Assembly (NCBI GenBank): GCA_963711705.1
Contig: CAVQFM010000014.1
Span: 186,001-250,000, forward strand
Source: RYN-230 sp963711705
Lineage (GTDB): Bacteria > Actinomycetota > Actinomycetes > Streptosporangiales > Streptosporangiaceae
Direction of reading: 5' to 3'
DNA length: 64,000 nucleotides
In this document: piece by piece, positions 17,879-25,318 of the stretch
How positions within the stretch are numbered: the first letter of the stretch is position 1
Layout: every line of letters starts with the position of its first letter
Position numbers and translations under genes: made by a program
Notes under the pieces: model-generated
Databases searched by the model: none
What the model was told of the DNA's origin: nothing
The model's input: the letters and a program-made list of their open reading frames with translations, nothing else

Positions 17879-18869
17879 CCAGCCCGTAGGCACCGCCGAG
17901 GTGTTCCCGCGGCTGCGGCCGCTGATGTTCTCCATCGCCTACCGGATGCTGGGCAGCGTGGCCGAGGCCGAGGACATCGTCCAGGAAGCGTTCCTGCGCT
18001 ACCACCGCGCGGCGGCCGGCCCGGCCGGCGTCGAGTCGCCCAAGGCGTTCCTGTCCGCGGTGACCACCCGGCTGAGCATCGACGAGCTGCGCTCGGCCCG
18101 GGTCCGCCGCCAGTCCTATCCCGGCGAGTGGCTCCCCGAGCCGGTGCTGACCAGCGCTGGTGCGCCAGCCGGGCCGGGCCCGACCGCGGTGGGCTCGGGG
18201 CAGGCCGCCGGGCCGGAGGCGGACCCGGCCGCCGCGGCCGAGCAGGCGGACTCGCTGTCCATGGCCTTCCTGCTGGTGCTGGAACGGCTGTCCCCGGTGG
18301 AGCGGGCGGTGTTCCTGCTGCACGACGTGTTCAGCTACGGCTACGACGAAATCGCCGAGATCGTGGGCAAGACCGAGGACAACTGCCGCCAGCTGGCCGC
18401 CCGCGCCCGGCGGCACGTCACCGCGGGCAAGCCCCGGTTCGAGGTGTCCCGCCGCAAGCGGGAGGAGCTGGCCGACCGGTTCTTCCGGGCTGTCGGGGAC
18501 GGCGACATGGACGGCCTGGTCGCCATGCTGGCCGAGGACGTGGTCATGTACGGCGACAGCGGCGGGGTGAGCCCGTCGTGGCCGCGGCCCATCATCGGGC
18601 GGGCCAAGGTCACCCGGCTGGTCGCCGCCCTGGGCGAGCAGATCCGCACGCTCGGGATCACGGTCCGGCCGGCCGAGATCAACGGGCAGCCCGGGGGCGT
18701 CTGCCTGGACCGGGACGGCCAGCTGATCAATGTCTTCGCGCTGGACATCGCGGACGGGCAGGTGCAGACCATCCGCTCGGTCATCAGCCGGGACAAGCTC
18801 CGCCACCTCGGGCCGCTGGCCGACGTGCCGGGCCTGCTCGACCAGCTGCGCGGCGGCCCAGCGCGATAA
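17871..18869 (+). CDS. sigJ: ECF41 RNA polymerase sigma factor (SigJ-like)
   Basis: 332 residues from ATG 17871. Sigma-70 region 2 is VFPRLRPLMFSIAYRMLGSV, followed by AEAEDIVQEAFLRY (to about residue 44). The linker carries the ECF41 motif WLPEP at residues 87-91. Region 4 is LSPVERAVFLLHDVFSYGYD, then EIAEIVGKTEDNCRQLAARA. The C-terminal SnoaL-like extension (about 200-332) has YGDSGGV in place of the conserved DGGG(R/K) and RDKL for NPDKL. In this class the extension acts as a built-in regulator instead of a separate anti-sigma factor. It is coupled to the upstream epimerase and probably recognises the TGTCACA/CGTC promoter of its own operon. Confidence 0.9.
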   Translation: MPSQPVGTAEVFPRLRPLMFSIAYRMLGSVAEAEDIVQEAFLRYHRAAAGPAGVESPKAFLSAVTTRLSIDELRSARVRRQSYPGEWLPEPVLTSAGAPAGPGPTAVGSGQAAGPEADPAAAAEQADSLSMAFLLVLERLSPVERAVFLLHDVFSYGYDEIAEIVGKTEDNCRQLAARARRHVTAGKPRFEVSRRKREELADRFFRAVGDGDMDGLVAMLAEDVVMYGDSGGVSPSWPRPIIGRAKVTRLVAALGEQIRTLGITVRPAEINGQPGGVCLDRDGQLINVFALDIADGQVQTIRSVISRDKLRHLGPLADVPGLLDQLRGGPAR

Positions 18870-18938
18870 CGCAAACCGGACGTCCCGGCCGGGCCAGGCA
18901 CTTATGCTCGTCTCGCATCGTGCGGCCCGGAGGCGAGC

Positions 18939-19277
18939 GTGACTGAATTCGACGACATCCTGAAGCGGCTGGAAGTCCTGGAAAATCAGGTTGCCGCGCT
19001 GGCCGAGGCCCAGCACGAGAGCCGCCGGGCGGCCGACCTGTTCGCCATGGTGGACCGGGACGTGGCCGACCTGAGCACCTCGTTCGGGATGCAGCGCCAG
19101 TTGCTGCAGGTGCTCCGCGAGGAGCAGATCGGCCAGGGCAACAGCCTGTCCGAGTACGGCCAGGCGCTCGACGGGATCGTGGCCACCCTCCGGGTCATCC
19201 ATGACACCCAGCTCAAGCAGGGCCGCCATCTGGCCGAGCACGGCCGGGTGCTGGCCCGGCTCGATCCCGGCGACTGA
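18939..19277 (+). CDS. Small coiled-coil protein of unknown function
   Basis: 112 residues from GTG 18939 with GGAGGCGAGC upstream. Almost wholly helical, with heptad-like leucines in ILKRLEVLENQVAALAEAQ and again LLQVLREEQIGQGNSLSEYG; the tail HLAEHGRVLARLDPGD repeats the same pattern. No cysteine, membrane segment or signal. It starts 69 bases after the sigma-factor gene on the same strand and could be cotranscribed. Similar short coiled-coil proteins are common in actinomycetes without a known role. Confidence 0.7.
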   Translation: MTEFDDILKRLEVLENQVAALAEAQHESRRAADLFAMVDRDVADLSTSFGMQRQLLQVLREEQIGQGNSLSEYGQALDGIVATLRVIHDTQLKQGRHLAEHGRVLARLDPGD

Positions 19278-19281
19278 TTCA

Positions 19282-19435
19282 GCCGGCCGCCGCGCCCGGC
19301 CGCCCCGGCCGGCGGTGGGTCGCCCGGCCGCGGCGGGTCGCCCCACCCGGCCGCCCTGGCCTGCGGCGGGTCGCCGCACCCGGCCGCGCGGCCAGCGGCG
19401 GGTCGCCCCACCCGGCCGCGCCCAGCGGCCCGCGG
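19282..19435. repeat. Imperfect GC-rich tandem repeat
   Basis: Four to five degenerate copies of a unit of about 35-40 bases built on CGGCGGGTCGCCCCACCCGG and GGCCGCGC. It lies between the coiled-coil gene and the VOC gene and has no reading frame with domain content. Probably neutral intergenic expansion. Confidence 0.5.
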
Positions 19436-19452
19436 TGCGCCAGGATGGGATC

Positions 19453-19827
19453 ATGCTTGATCACATCTCCATCCAGTGCACCGACGTGCCGGCCAGCGCC
19501 GCCTTCTACGACGCCGTGCTGCCCACCGTCGGCGGCGGGCGGGTGCTGGACTTCGGTGAGGTCATCGGCTTCGGGGCCGAAGGCCAGCCGGAGTTCTGGA
19601 TCGGCCCGCACAATACCGGTACCGGGTTCCGCGAGTCCCACCTGGCGTTCACCGCACCGAGCCGGGCGGCGGTGCGGGCGTTCTTCGACGCCGCGGTGGC
19701 GACCGGCGCCGAGGTGCTGTACGAGCCGCGGATCTGGCCGGAGTATCACGCCAACTACTACGGCGCGTTCGTCCGCGACCCGGACGGCAACAACGTGGAG
19801 GCAGTCTGCCACGTCCCCGGCGACTGA
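19453..19827 (+). CDS. VOC-superfamily (glyoxalase/dioxygenase-like) protein
   Basis: 124 residues from ATG 19453. Two paired beta-alpha-beta-beta-beta modules: MLDHISIQCTDVPASAAFYD at the N-terminus and FVRDPDGNNVEAVCHVPGD at the end. Candidate metal ligands are His4, His in ESHLAFTA and Glu in NNVEAVCH. This arrangement fits lactoylglutathione lyase-like, fosfomycin-resistance-like or ring-cleavage proteins; nothing nearby fixes the substrate. Single gene, cytoplasmic. Confidence 0.85.
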   Translation: MLDHISIQCTDVPASAAFYDAVLPTVGGGRVLDFGEVIGFGAEGQPEFWIGPHNTGTGFRESHLAFTAPSRAAVRAFFDAAVATGAEVLYEPRIWPEYHANYYGAFVRDPDGNNVEAVCHVPGD

Positions 19828-19939
19828 GCGCCGTGGCGGCTGGGCCGGCCCTGGCGGGCTGGGCCTGACGGCCTGAGCCGGCCTTGACGGGCTGAGCCGG
19901 CCTTGACAGCCAGCCGGAAAGCGGCCAGCCTGACCTTGG

Positions 19940-19953
19940 TTTGAGCGTTCAAA
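19940..19953. promoter_or_regulatory. Candidate LacI-type operator TTTGAGCGTTCAAA
   Basis: 14-bp palindrome (only one of its seven base pairs mismatched, flanking a central CG), 89 bases upstream of the second lacI-type gene. Symmetry, the central CG and location suggest an autoregulatory site. The flanking DNA at about 19845-19915 holds three copies of a GGGCTGAGCCGGCCTTGAC-like unit. Confidence 0.5.
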
Positions 19954-20041
19954 TCAGCTTCGCCTGCTGGGCACCCGGGCGCCATCGCCCCTTCCCAGAA
20001 CCGGATCGCGTGGCATCGGGGTGACCCGCCGGAAGGTCGTG

Positions 20042-21073
20042 ATGCCGATGCCGTCGCGTGAGCCGCAGCAGCGACCCACGCTGGAGTCGGTGGCCCGGCT
20101 GGCCGCCGTTTCCCGGCAAACCGTGTCGAATGTGCTCAACGCGCCGCACCTGGTCCGCCCGGCCACCCGGGAGCGGGTCCAGCGGGTCATCGCGGAGACC
20201 GGATACCGGCCGGTGAAGGCGGCGCAGACGCTGCGCACCCGCCGCTCGCAGCTCATCGCGGTCGGCCTGCGCCCGCCGGGAGTTGCCCCGAGTGAGCTGC
20301 TCGACTCGTTCCTGCGCGCGCTGACCGCCGCTGCCCAGCAGCGCGGTTACCGGATCATGCTCTACCCGGCGGGTGACGACGACACCGAGATCGGCAGCTA
20401 CGACACGCTGCTCAGCGAGTATGACCTGGACGCGTTCGTGCTCACCGACACGCACCCGGGGGATAAGCGGACCGACTGGCTGCACCGCCACCAGGTGCCG
20501 TTCGTCACGTTCGGCCGCCCGTGGGGGTCGGCGTCCCGCCACTCGTGGGTGGACGTGGACGGGGCGGCCGGGGTGCGCGCGGTCACCAGCCACCTGATCG
20601 GCCTCGGCCACGAGCGCATCGCGTTCCTCGGCTGGCCGGCCGGCTCCGGGCTCGGCGACGACCGCCGGTCCGGCTGGGAGCAGGCCTGCCAGACGGCCCG
20701 GCTGCCCACCACGGGCCTGTTCCGGCAGGTCCGCCGGGGCCTGACCCAGGGGCGGCTGGCATGCGCGGAACTGCTGCAAACCCCCCAGCCGCCCACCGCC
20801 TTCGTCTGCGTCAGCGACATGATCGCGCTGGGTGCCTGGGCCGAGCTGACCGCGCGTGGTCTGCTGCCCGGCAAGCGGGCCGCGGTGACCGGCTTCGACG
20901 ATTGCACTGCCGCCGCCGCGATCGGGCTGACCAGCGTCGCGCAGCCACTGCCCGGGGTGGCCCGCGCCTGCCTGGACGCGCTGCAGAACCTGCTGGCCAC
21001 CCCGCCCGGCCCGGCCCGGGTACCCGACCGGGTGCTGCTCGAACCCCGCGTCGTGCTGCGTGCTTCCGGTTAG
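20042..21073 (+). CDS. LacI-family transcriptional regulator (2)
   Basis: 343 residues from ATG 20042, chosen because GGAAGG lies five bases upstream; GTG 20021 is a longer alternative. The HTH is RPTLESVARLAAVSRQTVSN, followed by the VLNAPHLVRPATRERV hinge. The effector domain shows QLIAVGLRPPG, FVLTDTHPGDKRTDW, GHERIAFLGWPAGSG and AAVTGFDDCTAAAAIGLTSV. No sugar operon follows it directly, so its main target may be its own promoter or a remote locus. A hairpin at 21099-21136 ends transcription. Confidence 0.88.
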   Translation: MPMPSREPQQRPTLESVARLAAVSRQTVSNVLNAPHLVRPATRERVQRVIAETGYRPVKAAQTLRTRRSQLIAVGLRPPGVAPSELLDSFLRALTAAAQQRGYRIMLYPAGDDDTEIGSYDTLLSEYDLDAFVLTDTHPGDKRTDWLHRHQVPFVTFGRPWGSASRHSWVDVDGAAGVRAVTSHLIGLGHERIAFLGWPAGSGLGDDRRSGWEQACQTARLPTTGLFRQVRRGLTQGRLACAELLQTPQPPTAFVCVSDMIALGAWAELTARGLLPGKRAAVTGFDDCTAAAAIGLTSVAQPLPGVARACLDALQNLLATPPGPARVPDRVLLEPRVVLRASG

Positions 21074-21098
21074 CTACGCCTCGCGCTGCCCTGGCCCA

Positions 21099-21136
21099 CC
21101 CCGCTCCGGCCCATCCTGAGGCGGGCCGGGGCGGGG
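21099..21136. terminator. Bidirectional hairpin terminator
   Basis: The arms CCCCGCTCCGGCCC and GGGCCGGGGCGGGG pair over 14 positions (one T-G pair) around a 10-base loop. It is placed between the converging lacI-type gene (ends 21073) and the DUF397 gene (ends 21149). Confidence 0.7.
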
Positions 21137-21148
21137 CTCCGGCCCAGG

Positions 21149-21364
21149 CTAGGGCGTGGCCGTCTGATGCCGGACCGTATCGATGAACTCGGCCCAGGCC
21201 AGGCGGCTGAAGATAAGCGTGCCGCCGTGCCGGTCCTTCGAGTCACGCACCGCGACCACTGCGGTCAGGTTGTGGGCGACTTCTACGCACTGGCCGCCAT
21301 TTCCGCCGCTCCGGCTGCTCTTGCGCCATTCGGCGCGAGACAGGTCGATGCCTGAGGGGGACAT
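21149..21364 (-). CDS. DUF397 protein
   Basis: 71 residues from ATG 21362-21364. Diagnostic DUF397 features: AEWRKSSRSGGNGGQCVEVA, then VAVRDSKDRHGG and FSRLAWAEFIDTV. DUF397 proteins are encoded next to XRE-DUF5753 regulators and are proposed to antagonise or partner with them, antitoxin-like in the Scr1/Scr2-type reading. It lies 51 bases downstream of the XRE gene at 21416-22270 on the same strand, so one transcript is likely. Confidence 0.92.
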   Translation of the reverse strand: MSPSGIDLSRAEWRKSSRSGGNGGQCVEVAHNLTAVVAVRDSKDRHGGTLIFSRLAWAEFIDTVRHQTATP

Positions 21365-21415
21365 CCCGCACCTCCTCTATTCAGTGTTTACTCGGATCTA
21401 TTTAGTTGTGGTGAA

Positions 21416-22270
21416 TCAAACTGACCCGTCCGCCACCTGCGCGATAAGGCCAGCTGACTGGGCGGTGCCCAGCGCCTCGGCACGCAGGTGGTCGAAGACC
21501 ACGCTATAGCGCGCCACCTCCTCGGCATTCTCCAGCAAAAGGCTGCCGGTGAGGTGCTCCAGATATACCACGGCTGGATCGGCCGGGTCGGCGAACTCCA
21601 GGATTGTGAATGGGCTGATAGGCTGCACGTGAGCTCCGGTGTTGAATGGCAGTACCTGCAGCGTCACATTAGGCTGGCCGGCAATTTCAATCAGCCGGGC
21701 GAACTGCCCGCGCATGACCTTGGCCCCGCCCACCTGCACCCGCAGCACGCTCTCGCTGAGCACCACCCACAGACCGGGCGGCGCGTCCTGGCTGAGGATG
21801 GTCTGCCGCTCCATCCGCAGCGCCACCTGGACGTCGATGGCGTCGGCTGGGCCGGCGCTGGGCGCCGCACGGAGCACGGCACGCGCGTAATCCTCGGTCT
21901 GCAGCAGGCCGGGCAGCACCATGGACTGGAAATCACGCAGCCGGACGACCTCGGACTCCAGCCCGATGTAGGGCTCGAACCAGGTGGGCAGCGCGCCGCC
22001 GTAGGTGTGCCACCAGCCCTTGCGGCGGGCCTCCCGGGCCAGCTGGATCAGGGAGTCGGCTTCGGTCCCGGTGACCCCGTAGATCTCCAGAAGTTCCCGT
22101 GCGTCGCCCGGCCGGACGCTGATCCGGCCGGTCTCCATCCGGCTGATCCGGGTCCCGGAGCAGTCCAGCCGCTGGCCGACCTCCTCGCAGGTTAACCTGG
22201 CCTGCTCGCGAAGCCGGCGCAGCTCGATGCCGAGCCGTTTGCGCCGGACAGTGGGGCTGGCTGCCATCAT
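21416..22270 (-). CDS. XRE-family regulator with DUF5753 domain (WhiJ-like) 2
   Basis: 284 residues from the double ATG at 22265-22270, directly behind GGAGGA; the ORF could extend further upstream, but that lacks a ribosome site. HTH: GIELRRLREQARLTCEEVGQ, then RLDCSGTRISRMETGRISV. DUF5753 domain: KGWWHTYGGALPTWFEPYIG, VLPGLLQTEDYARAVL and DPAVVYLEHLTGSLLLE. It heads a two-gene unit with DUF397 and is divergent from an RsbW-like ATPase gene, which is the complete WhiJ-type set. An inverted repeat in the intergenic region (22330-22355) is a candidate binding site. Confidence 0.92.
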   Translation of the reverse strand: MMAASPTVRRKRLGIELRRLREQARLTCEEVGQRLDCSGTRISRMETGRISVRPGDARELLEIYGVTGTEADSLIQLAREARRKGWWHTYGGALPTWFEPYIGLESEVVRLRDFQSMVLPGLLQTEDYARAVLRAAPSAGPADAIDVQVALRMERQTILSQDAPPGLWVVLSESVLRVQVGGAKVMRGQFARLIEIAGQPNVTLQVLPFNTGAHVQPISPFTILEFADPADPAVVYLEHLTGSLLLENAEEVARYSVVFDHLRAEALGTAQSAGLIAQVADGSV

Positions 22271-22329
22271 TCCTCCAGGCCTCGCCCGCGTGCCCAGGCA
22301 AGCAATCGCCCACAATACGGCCAAGTATG

Positions 22330-22355
22330 TTGCATGCTGACCAGGGCTGATGCAA
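22330..22355. promoter_or_regulatory. Candidate operator in the XRE/ATPase divergent region
   Basis: Inverted repeat TTGCAT (22330-22335) and ATGCAA (22350-22355) with a 14-base spacer. It is flanked by a direct repeat CACAATAC at 22313-22320 (within CCCACAATACGG) and 22363-22370. It is central to the 140-base region shared by the divergent WhiJ-like and ATPase genes, so it is a natural site for the XRE protein. Confidence 0.45.
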
Positions 22356-22409
22356 GCTAGAGCACAATACCGAGGCGCATGATACGCGTCTGCCTTCAGG
22401 GGTGCCGGT

Positions 22410-22919
22410 TTGACCCAAGTACAGGTTTCGAGCTCTGGCAGTGCCCCGCCCGTGTCCTGGCGACTTCAATCGCAGCTGGAACTCGGCGCGCTGCCTGGCG
22501 CAGTGCCGTGCGCCCGGGTGCACAGCCAGCTGGTGCTGTGGGAGTGGGGCCAGGCCGGCCTGGCCGACACGGTGGAGCTGGTCGTCTCGGAGCTGATGAC
22601 CAACGCGCTGCGGGCCTCGGAGCCCGGCGCCATGGGCTGGCCCGGCGCGGCCGGGCCGGACGAGCAGCAGGTCATCGGGGTCCGGCTGGCCTCCGATGGT
22701 CGGCAGGTGCTGGTCGAGGTGTGGGACAGCAACCCGGCGCCGCCGGTGGCCGGCCTGGTGAACCCGGAGGGCGAGACCGGGCGCGGCCTTTTAATGGTGC
22801 AGCGCGTCAGCAGCCGGTGGGGGTATTACTACCTGGCCAGCCAGCCGGACCTCACCCCGCCCGGCGACCGCGCGGTCAAGGTCGTCTGGGCCCTGGTCAC
22901 CCCGCGTCCCTGGGGCTGA
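22410..22919 (+). CDS. RsbW/SpoIIAB-like ATP-binding protein
   Basis: 169 residues from TTG 22410. HATPase_c_2 domain with the N-box VVSELMTNALRASEPG, G1 VEVWDSNPAPPV and G2 TGRGLLMVQRVSSRWGYYY. This is the fold of anti-sigma-factor serine kinases, although many WhiJ-associated copies are not shown to phosphorylate anything. The divergent orientation from the XRE-DUF397 unit matches the abaA/whiJ-type loci of Streptomyces. Cytoplasmic; partner unknown. Confidence 0.85.
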   Translation: MTQVQVSSSGSAPPVSWRLQSQLELGALPGAVPCARVHSQLVLWEWGQAGLADTVELVVSELMTNALRASEPGAMGWPGAAGPDEQQVIGVRLASDGRQVLVEVWDSNPAPPVAGLVNPEGETGRGLLMVQRVSSRWGYYYLASQPDLTPPGDRAVKVVWALVTPRPWG

Positions 22920-23131
22920 CCGGGCCGCGGTCCCCGGCTGGGCAACCGGCCCGGCGGCCGCGCGGTCCCCGTGGTCGGTCGTCGGCATGCCATCTCCCGG
23001 CTGAACACGCAAAAGTAACGATTTGAAAGCAGCAAGTTACGATAACGCAGCGGGTGTTGGGCAGCGGCAGCGGCCGCCAGAATCAGCAGCGCCGAATGCA
23101 GTGCGGGCAACGTGCCGGAATGGAGCGAACT

Positions 23132-23551
23132 ATGGCAGAGGCCAACGACTGGAACAGCAAGATCATTGAGGAGTTCCGGGCTAACCAGGGCAAGGTCGGC
23201 GGCCCGTTCGCCGGGGCTGCACTGCTCCTGCTGCACACCGTCGGGGCCAGAACCGGCCAGCCGCGGGTCAACCCGGTGATGTATCAGCCGGTGGGCGGCA
23301 GTTATGCCGTCTTCGCGTCCAAGGGCGGCGCCCCCACCCACCCGGACTGGTACCACAACCTGCTGGCTCACCCCCAGGTGAGCGCGGAGATCGGGGCCCA
23401 GACCGTGCCGCTGGTCGCCCGGGTGGCCGAAGGCGCGGAACGGGACAGCATCTGGGCCAGGCAAAAGCGCGAGCACCCGGGTTTCGCGGACTACGAAACC
23501 AAGACCGCCCGGCAGATCCCGGTGATCGTCCTCGACCCGGCGCCCCGCTGA
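23132..23551 (+). CDS. F420-dependent nitroreductase-like (DDN family) protein
   Basis: 139 residues from ATG 23132 behind TGGAGCGAAC; an in-frame ATG at 23120 is less well placed. Flavin/deazaflavin-dependent split-barrel family: LLLLHTVGARTGQPRVNPVM, then YAVFASKGGAPTHPDWYHNL and a C-terminal RQIPVIVLDPAPR. Members bind F420H2 and reduce quinones or nitro-compounds; the substrate cannot be assigned. Monocistronic, ending against the convergent transporter gene. Confidence 0.88.
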   Translation: MAEANDWNSKIIEEFRANQGKVGGPFAGAALLLLHTVGARTGQPRVNPVMYQPVGGSYAVFASKGGAPTHPDWYHNLLAHPQVSAEIGAQTVPLVARVAEGAERDSIWARQKREHPGFADYETKTARQIPVIVLDPAPR

Positions 23552-23586
23552 TCCTGGCCGGGCCGCCCCGGTACCTGCCTGATCCT

Positions 23587-23609
23587 CAGCCGGCCGCGGT
23601 GACCGGCTG
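23587..23609. terminator. Short hairpin between convergent genes
   Basis: CAGCCGG and CCGGCTG pair around a nine-base loop, with flanking CT/AG extension possible. It lies between the DDN-like gene (ends 23551) and the MFS gene (ends 23626). Modest stem; probable bidirectional terminator. Confidence 0.45.
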
Positions 23610-23625
23610 TTTGAGGTGGCGAGTT

Positions 23626-25080
23626 CTAGACGGGCGCTTTGCTGGCCCCGGCCTGCTTCTCGAAGATCTGGACGACCTCCTCGACGGAACGTCCCTTCGT
23701 CTCCGGCAGGAACCTGAACACGAATCCGATCGCCACCACCGAGAGGACTGCGAAGGACACCATGACCCAGGCCAGGCCCCAGGAATTCTGCCAGGCCGGG
23801 AACACCTCGATCAGCGCGAAATTGGCCACCCAATCTACGGCCGCGCCGATCGCAGCCGCCCGGCCGCGGACCGATGTCGGGAAGACCTCACCCTGGATCA
23901 GCCAGCCCGTCCCGCCGACACCGATCGCGAACGACGTGATGAAGAACGAGAAGCCGACCATGACCACCACGGTCTGCGGTATGTCGGTGAAGAATGCGAC
24001 TCCGGCCGCCGCGACCAGCATGAACACCGCCATGCCCGCGTAACCCCCCATGGCCAGCGGGCGCCGGCCGAACTTGTCGATCCAGCGGAAGGCGAAATAG
24101 GTCGCGACCACGTTGACCGCGCCCAGGATGGCGGTGACCTCGACCCCGGCCACGGCGGCGGCGACGGCATTGTGCCCGTTCTGGAAGAAGGTCGAAAGGA
24201 TCTTCGGGCCGTAGTAGAAGGGAACGTTGATCCCGGTGATCTGCTGGAAAATGAAGAACACACAGACGATGATCAGCGCCCGGATCACGCCCCTCGTCCA
24301 CTGCGTCTTCCGCTGCCGTTCTTCCACCGTGCCCCTGAGCTGGTCAGCGGCCGTACGGATCTCCTCTTCGGTGGTCTCCATTCCGAGCTGGCCGAACGCC
24401 TTCCTGGTATCGGCGTAGCGCTCATGCAGCATGAGCCACCGGGGGGACTCGGGCATCCTGGACCGCAGCGCTACGGCCACTACCGCCGGAAGCGCGCCGA
24501 TGCCGAGAATGAGCCTCCAGTCGAGGTTGCCGGCGTTGTTTGGCAGGGCCACCAGGACGACCACGGCCACGAGGTAGGACACCAGGATTCCCACGGTGAT
24601 CATCCACTGCTGGATGATGCTCAGCTGGCCTCGCCGCTCGCGGGGCGCGAACTCCGCGATATACGCGGTGGCAATCGCGGAGTCGGCCCCGATCGCGAGC
24701 CCGATGAGCGTGCGGGACGACAGCAGCATGAAGGCATTCACGGTGAACGCCGACAGCAGCGCGCCGATGGCGTAGATGGCGGCGTCGGTGATGAGCAGGG
24801 TCTTACGCCCGAAGTGGTCGGTCAGCGGCCCGGCGATGAGCGCTCCCGCACCGGCGCCCAGGGATGCGCCGGCCACCAGATAGCCCGTCCAGAAGCTCGA
24901 CAGATGGTAAGGAATGAAGTCCAGCGCCGAGCCGATGTTGGACGTGTCGTATCCGAAGAGAAACCCGCCGACGCAGGCCAGCACGGCCAGGTACCAGTAG
25001 AAGTTCGTCGGGATCCGCGAATCCAGATCCTCGAGCACATTGCGCCCTGACGGCTGCGTGGCTCTCGTCTCAGACACCAT
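23626..25080 (-). CDS. MFS sugar transporter (sugar porter family)
   Basis: 484 residues from ATG 25078-25080 behind GAGGAGG. Twelve hydrophobic segments with sugar-porter signatures: GGFLFGYDTSNIGSAL in helix 1, DHFGRKTLL after helix 2, RTLIGLAIGAD and EFAPRERRGQLSIIQQW. PESPRWLML precedes the central loop, QQITGINVPFYYGPKI is in helix 7, and PETKGRSVEEV is at the C-terminus. QQITGIN is the classic hexose/pentose/inositol contact motif. Inner-membrane proton-coupled sugar uptake is likely. It is divergent from the fused hydantoinase gene. It might feed the LacI-controlled isomerase operon, but it is 10 kb away and this is speculative. Confidence 0.93.
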   Translation of the reverse strand: MVSETRATQPSGRNVLEDLDSRIPTNFYWYLAVLACVGGFLFGYDTSNIGSALDFIPYHLSSFWTGYLVAGASLGAGAGALIAGPLTDHFGRKTLLITDAAIYAIGALLSAFTVNAFMLLSSRTLIGLAIGADSAIATAYIAEFAPRERRGQLSIIQQWMITVGILVSYLVAVVVLVALPNNAGNLDWRLILGIGALPAVVAVALRSRMPESPRWLMLHERYADTRKAFGQLGMETTEEEIRTAADQLRGTVEERQRKTQWTRGVIRALIIVCVFFIFQQITGINVPFYYGPKILSTFFQNGHNAVAAAVAGVEVTAILGAVNVVATYFAFRWIDKFGRRPLAMGGYAGMAVFMLVAAAGVAFFTDIPQTVVVMVGFSFFITSFAIGVGGTGWLIQGEVFPTSVRGRAAAIGAAVDWVANFALIEVFPAWQNSWGLAWVMVSFAVLSVVAIGFVFRFLPETKGRSVEEVVQIFEKQAGASKAPV

Positions 25081-25318
25081 CTGCAGACCTCCTCGGTTCC
25101 GCCTCGGCCACCTCGCTCGCCGGGCCAACCACTGCGCTCGCCAGGCCAACTGTTGCGCCCGGCTACCCGCGTAGTCGGGCGCCAAACGCCCGCGGCAGCG
25201 GGCGGCATACTCAGACCGCTCGGCAGAGAAGGGCAGGTGGCAGGTCCGGCCGGCTGGCCACCCGGCGGTCCACCAGCCCGCATCCCGCGCCCGGGATGAG
25301 TTGCCTAGGATGCGGGTG

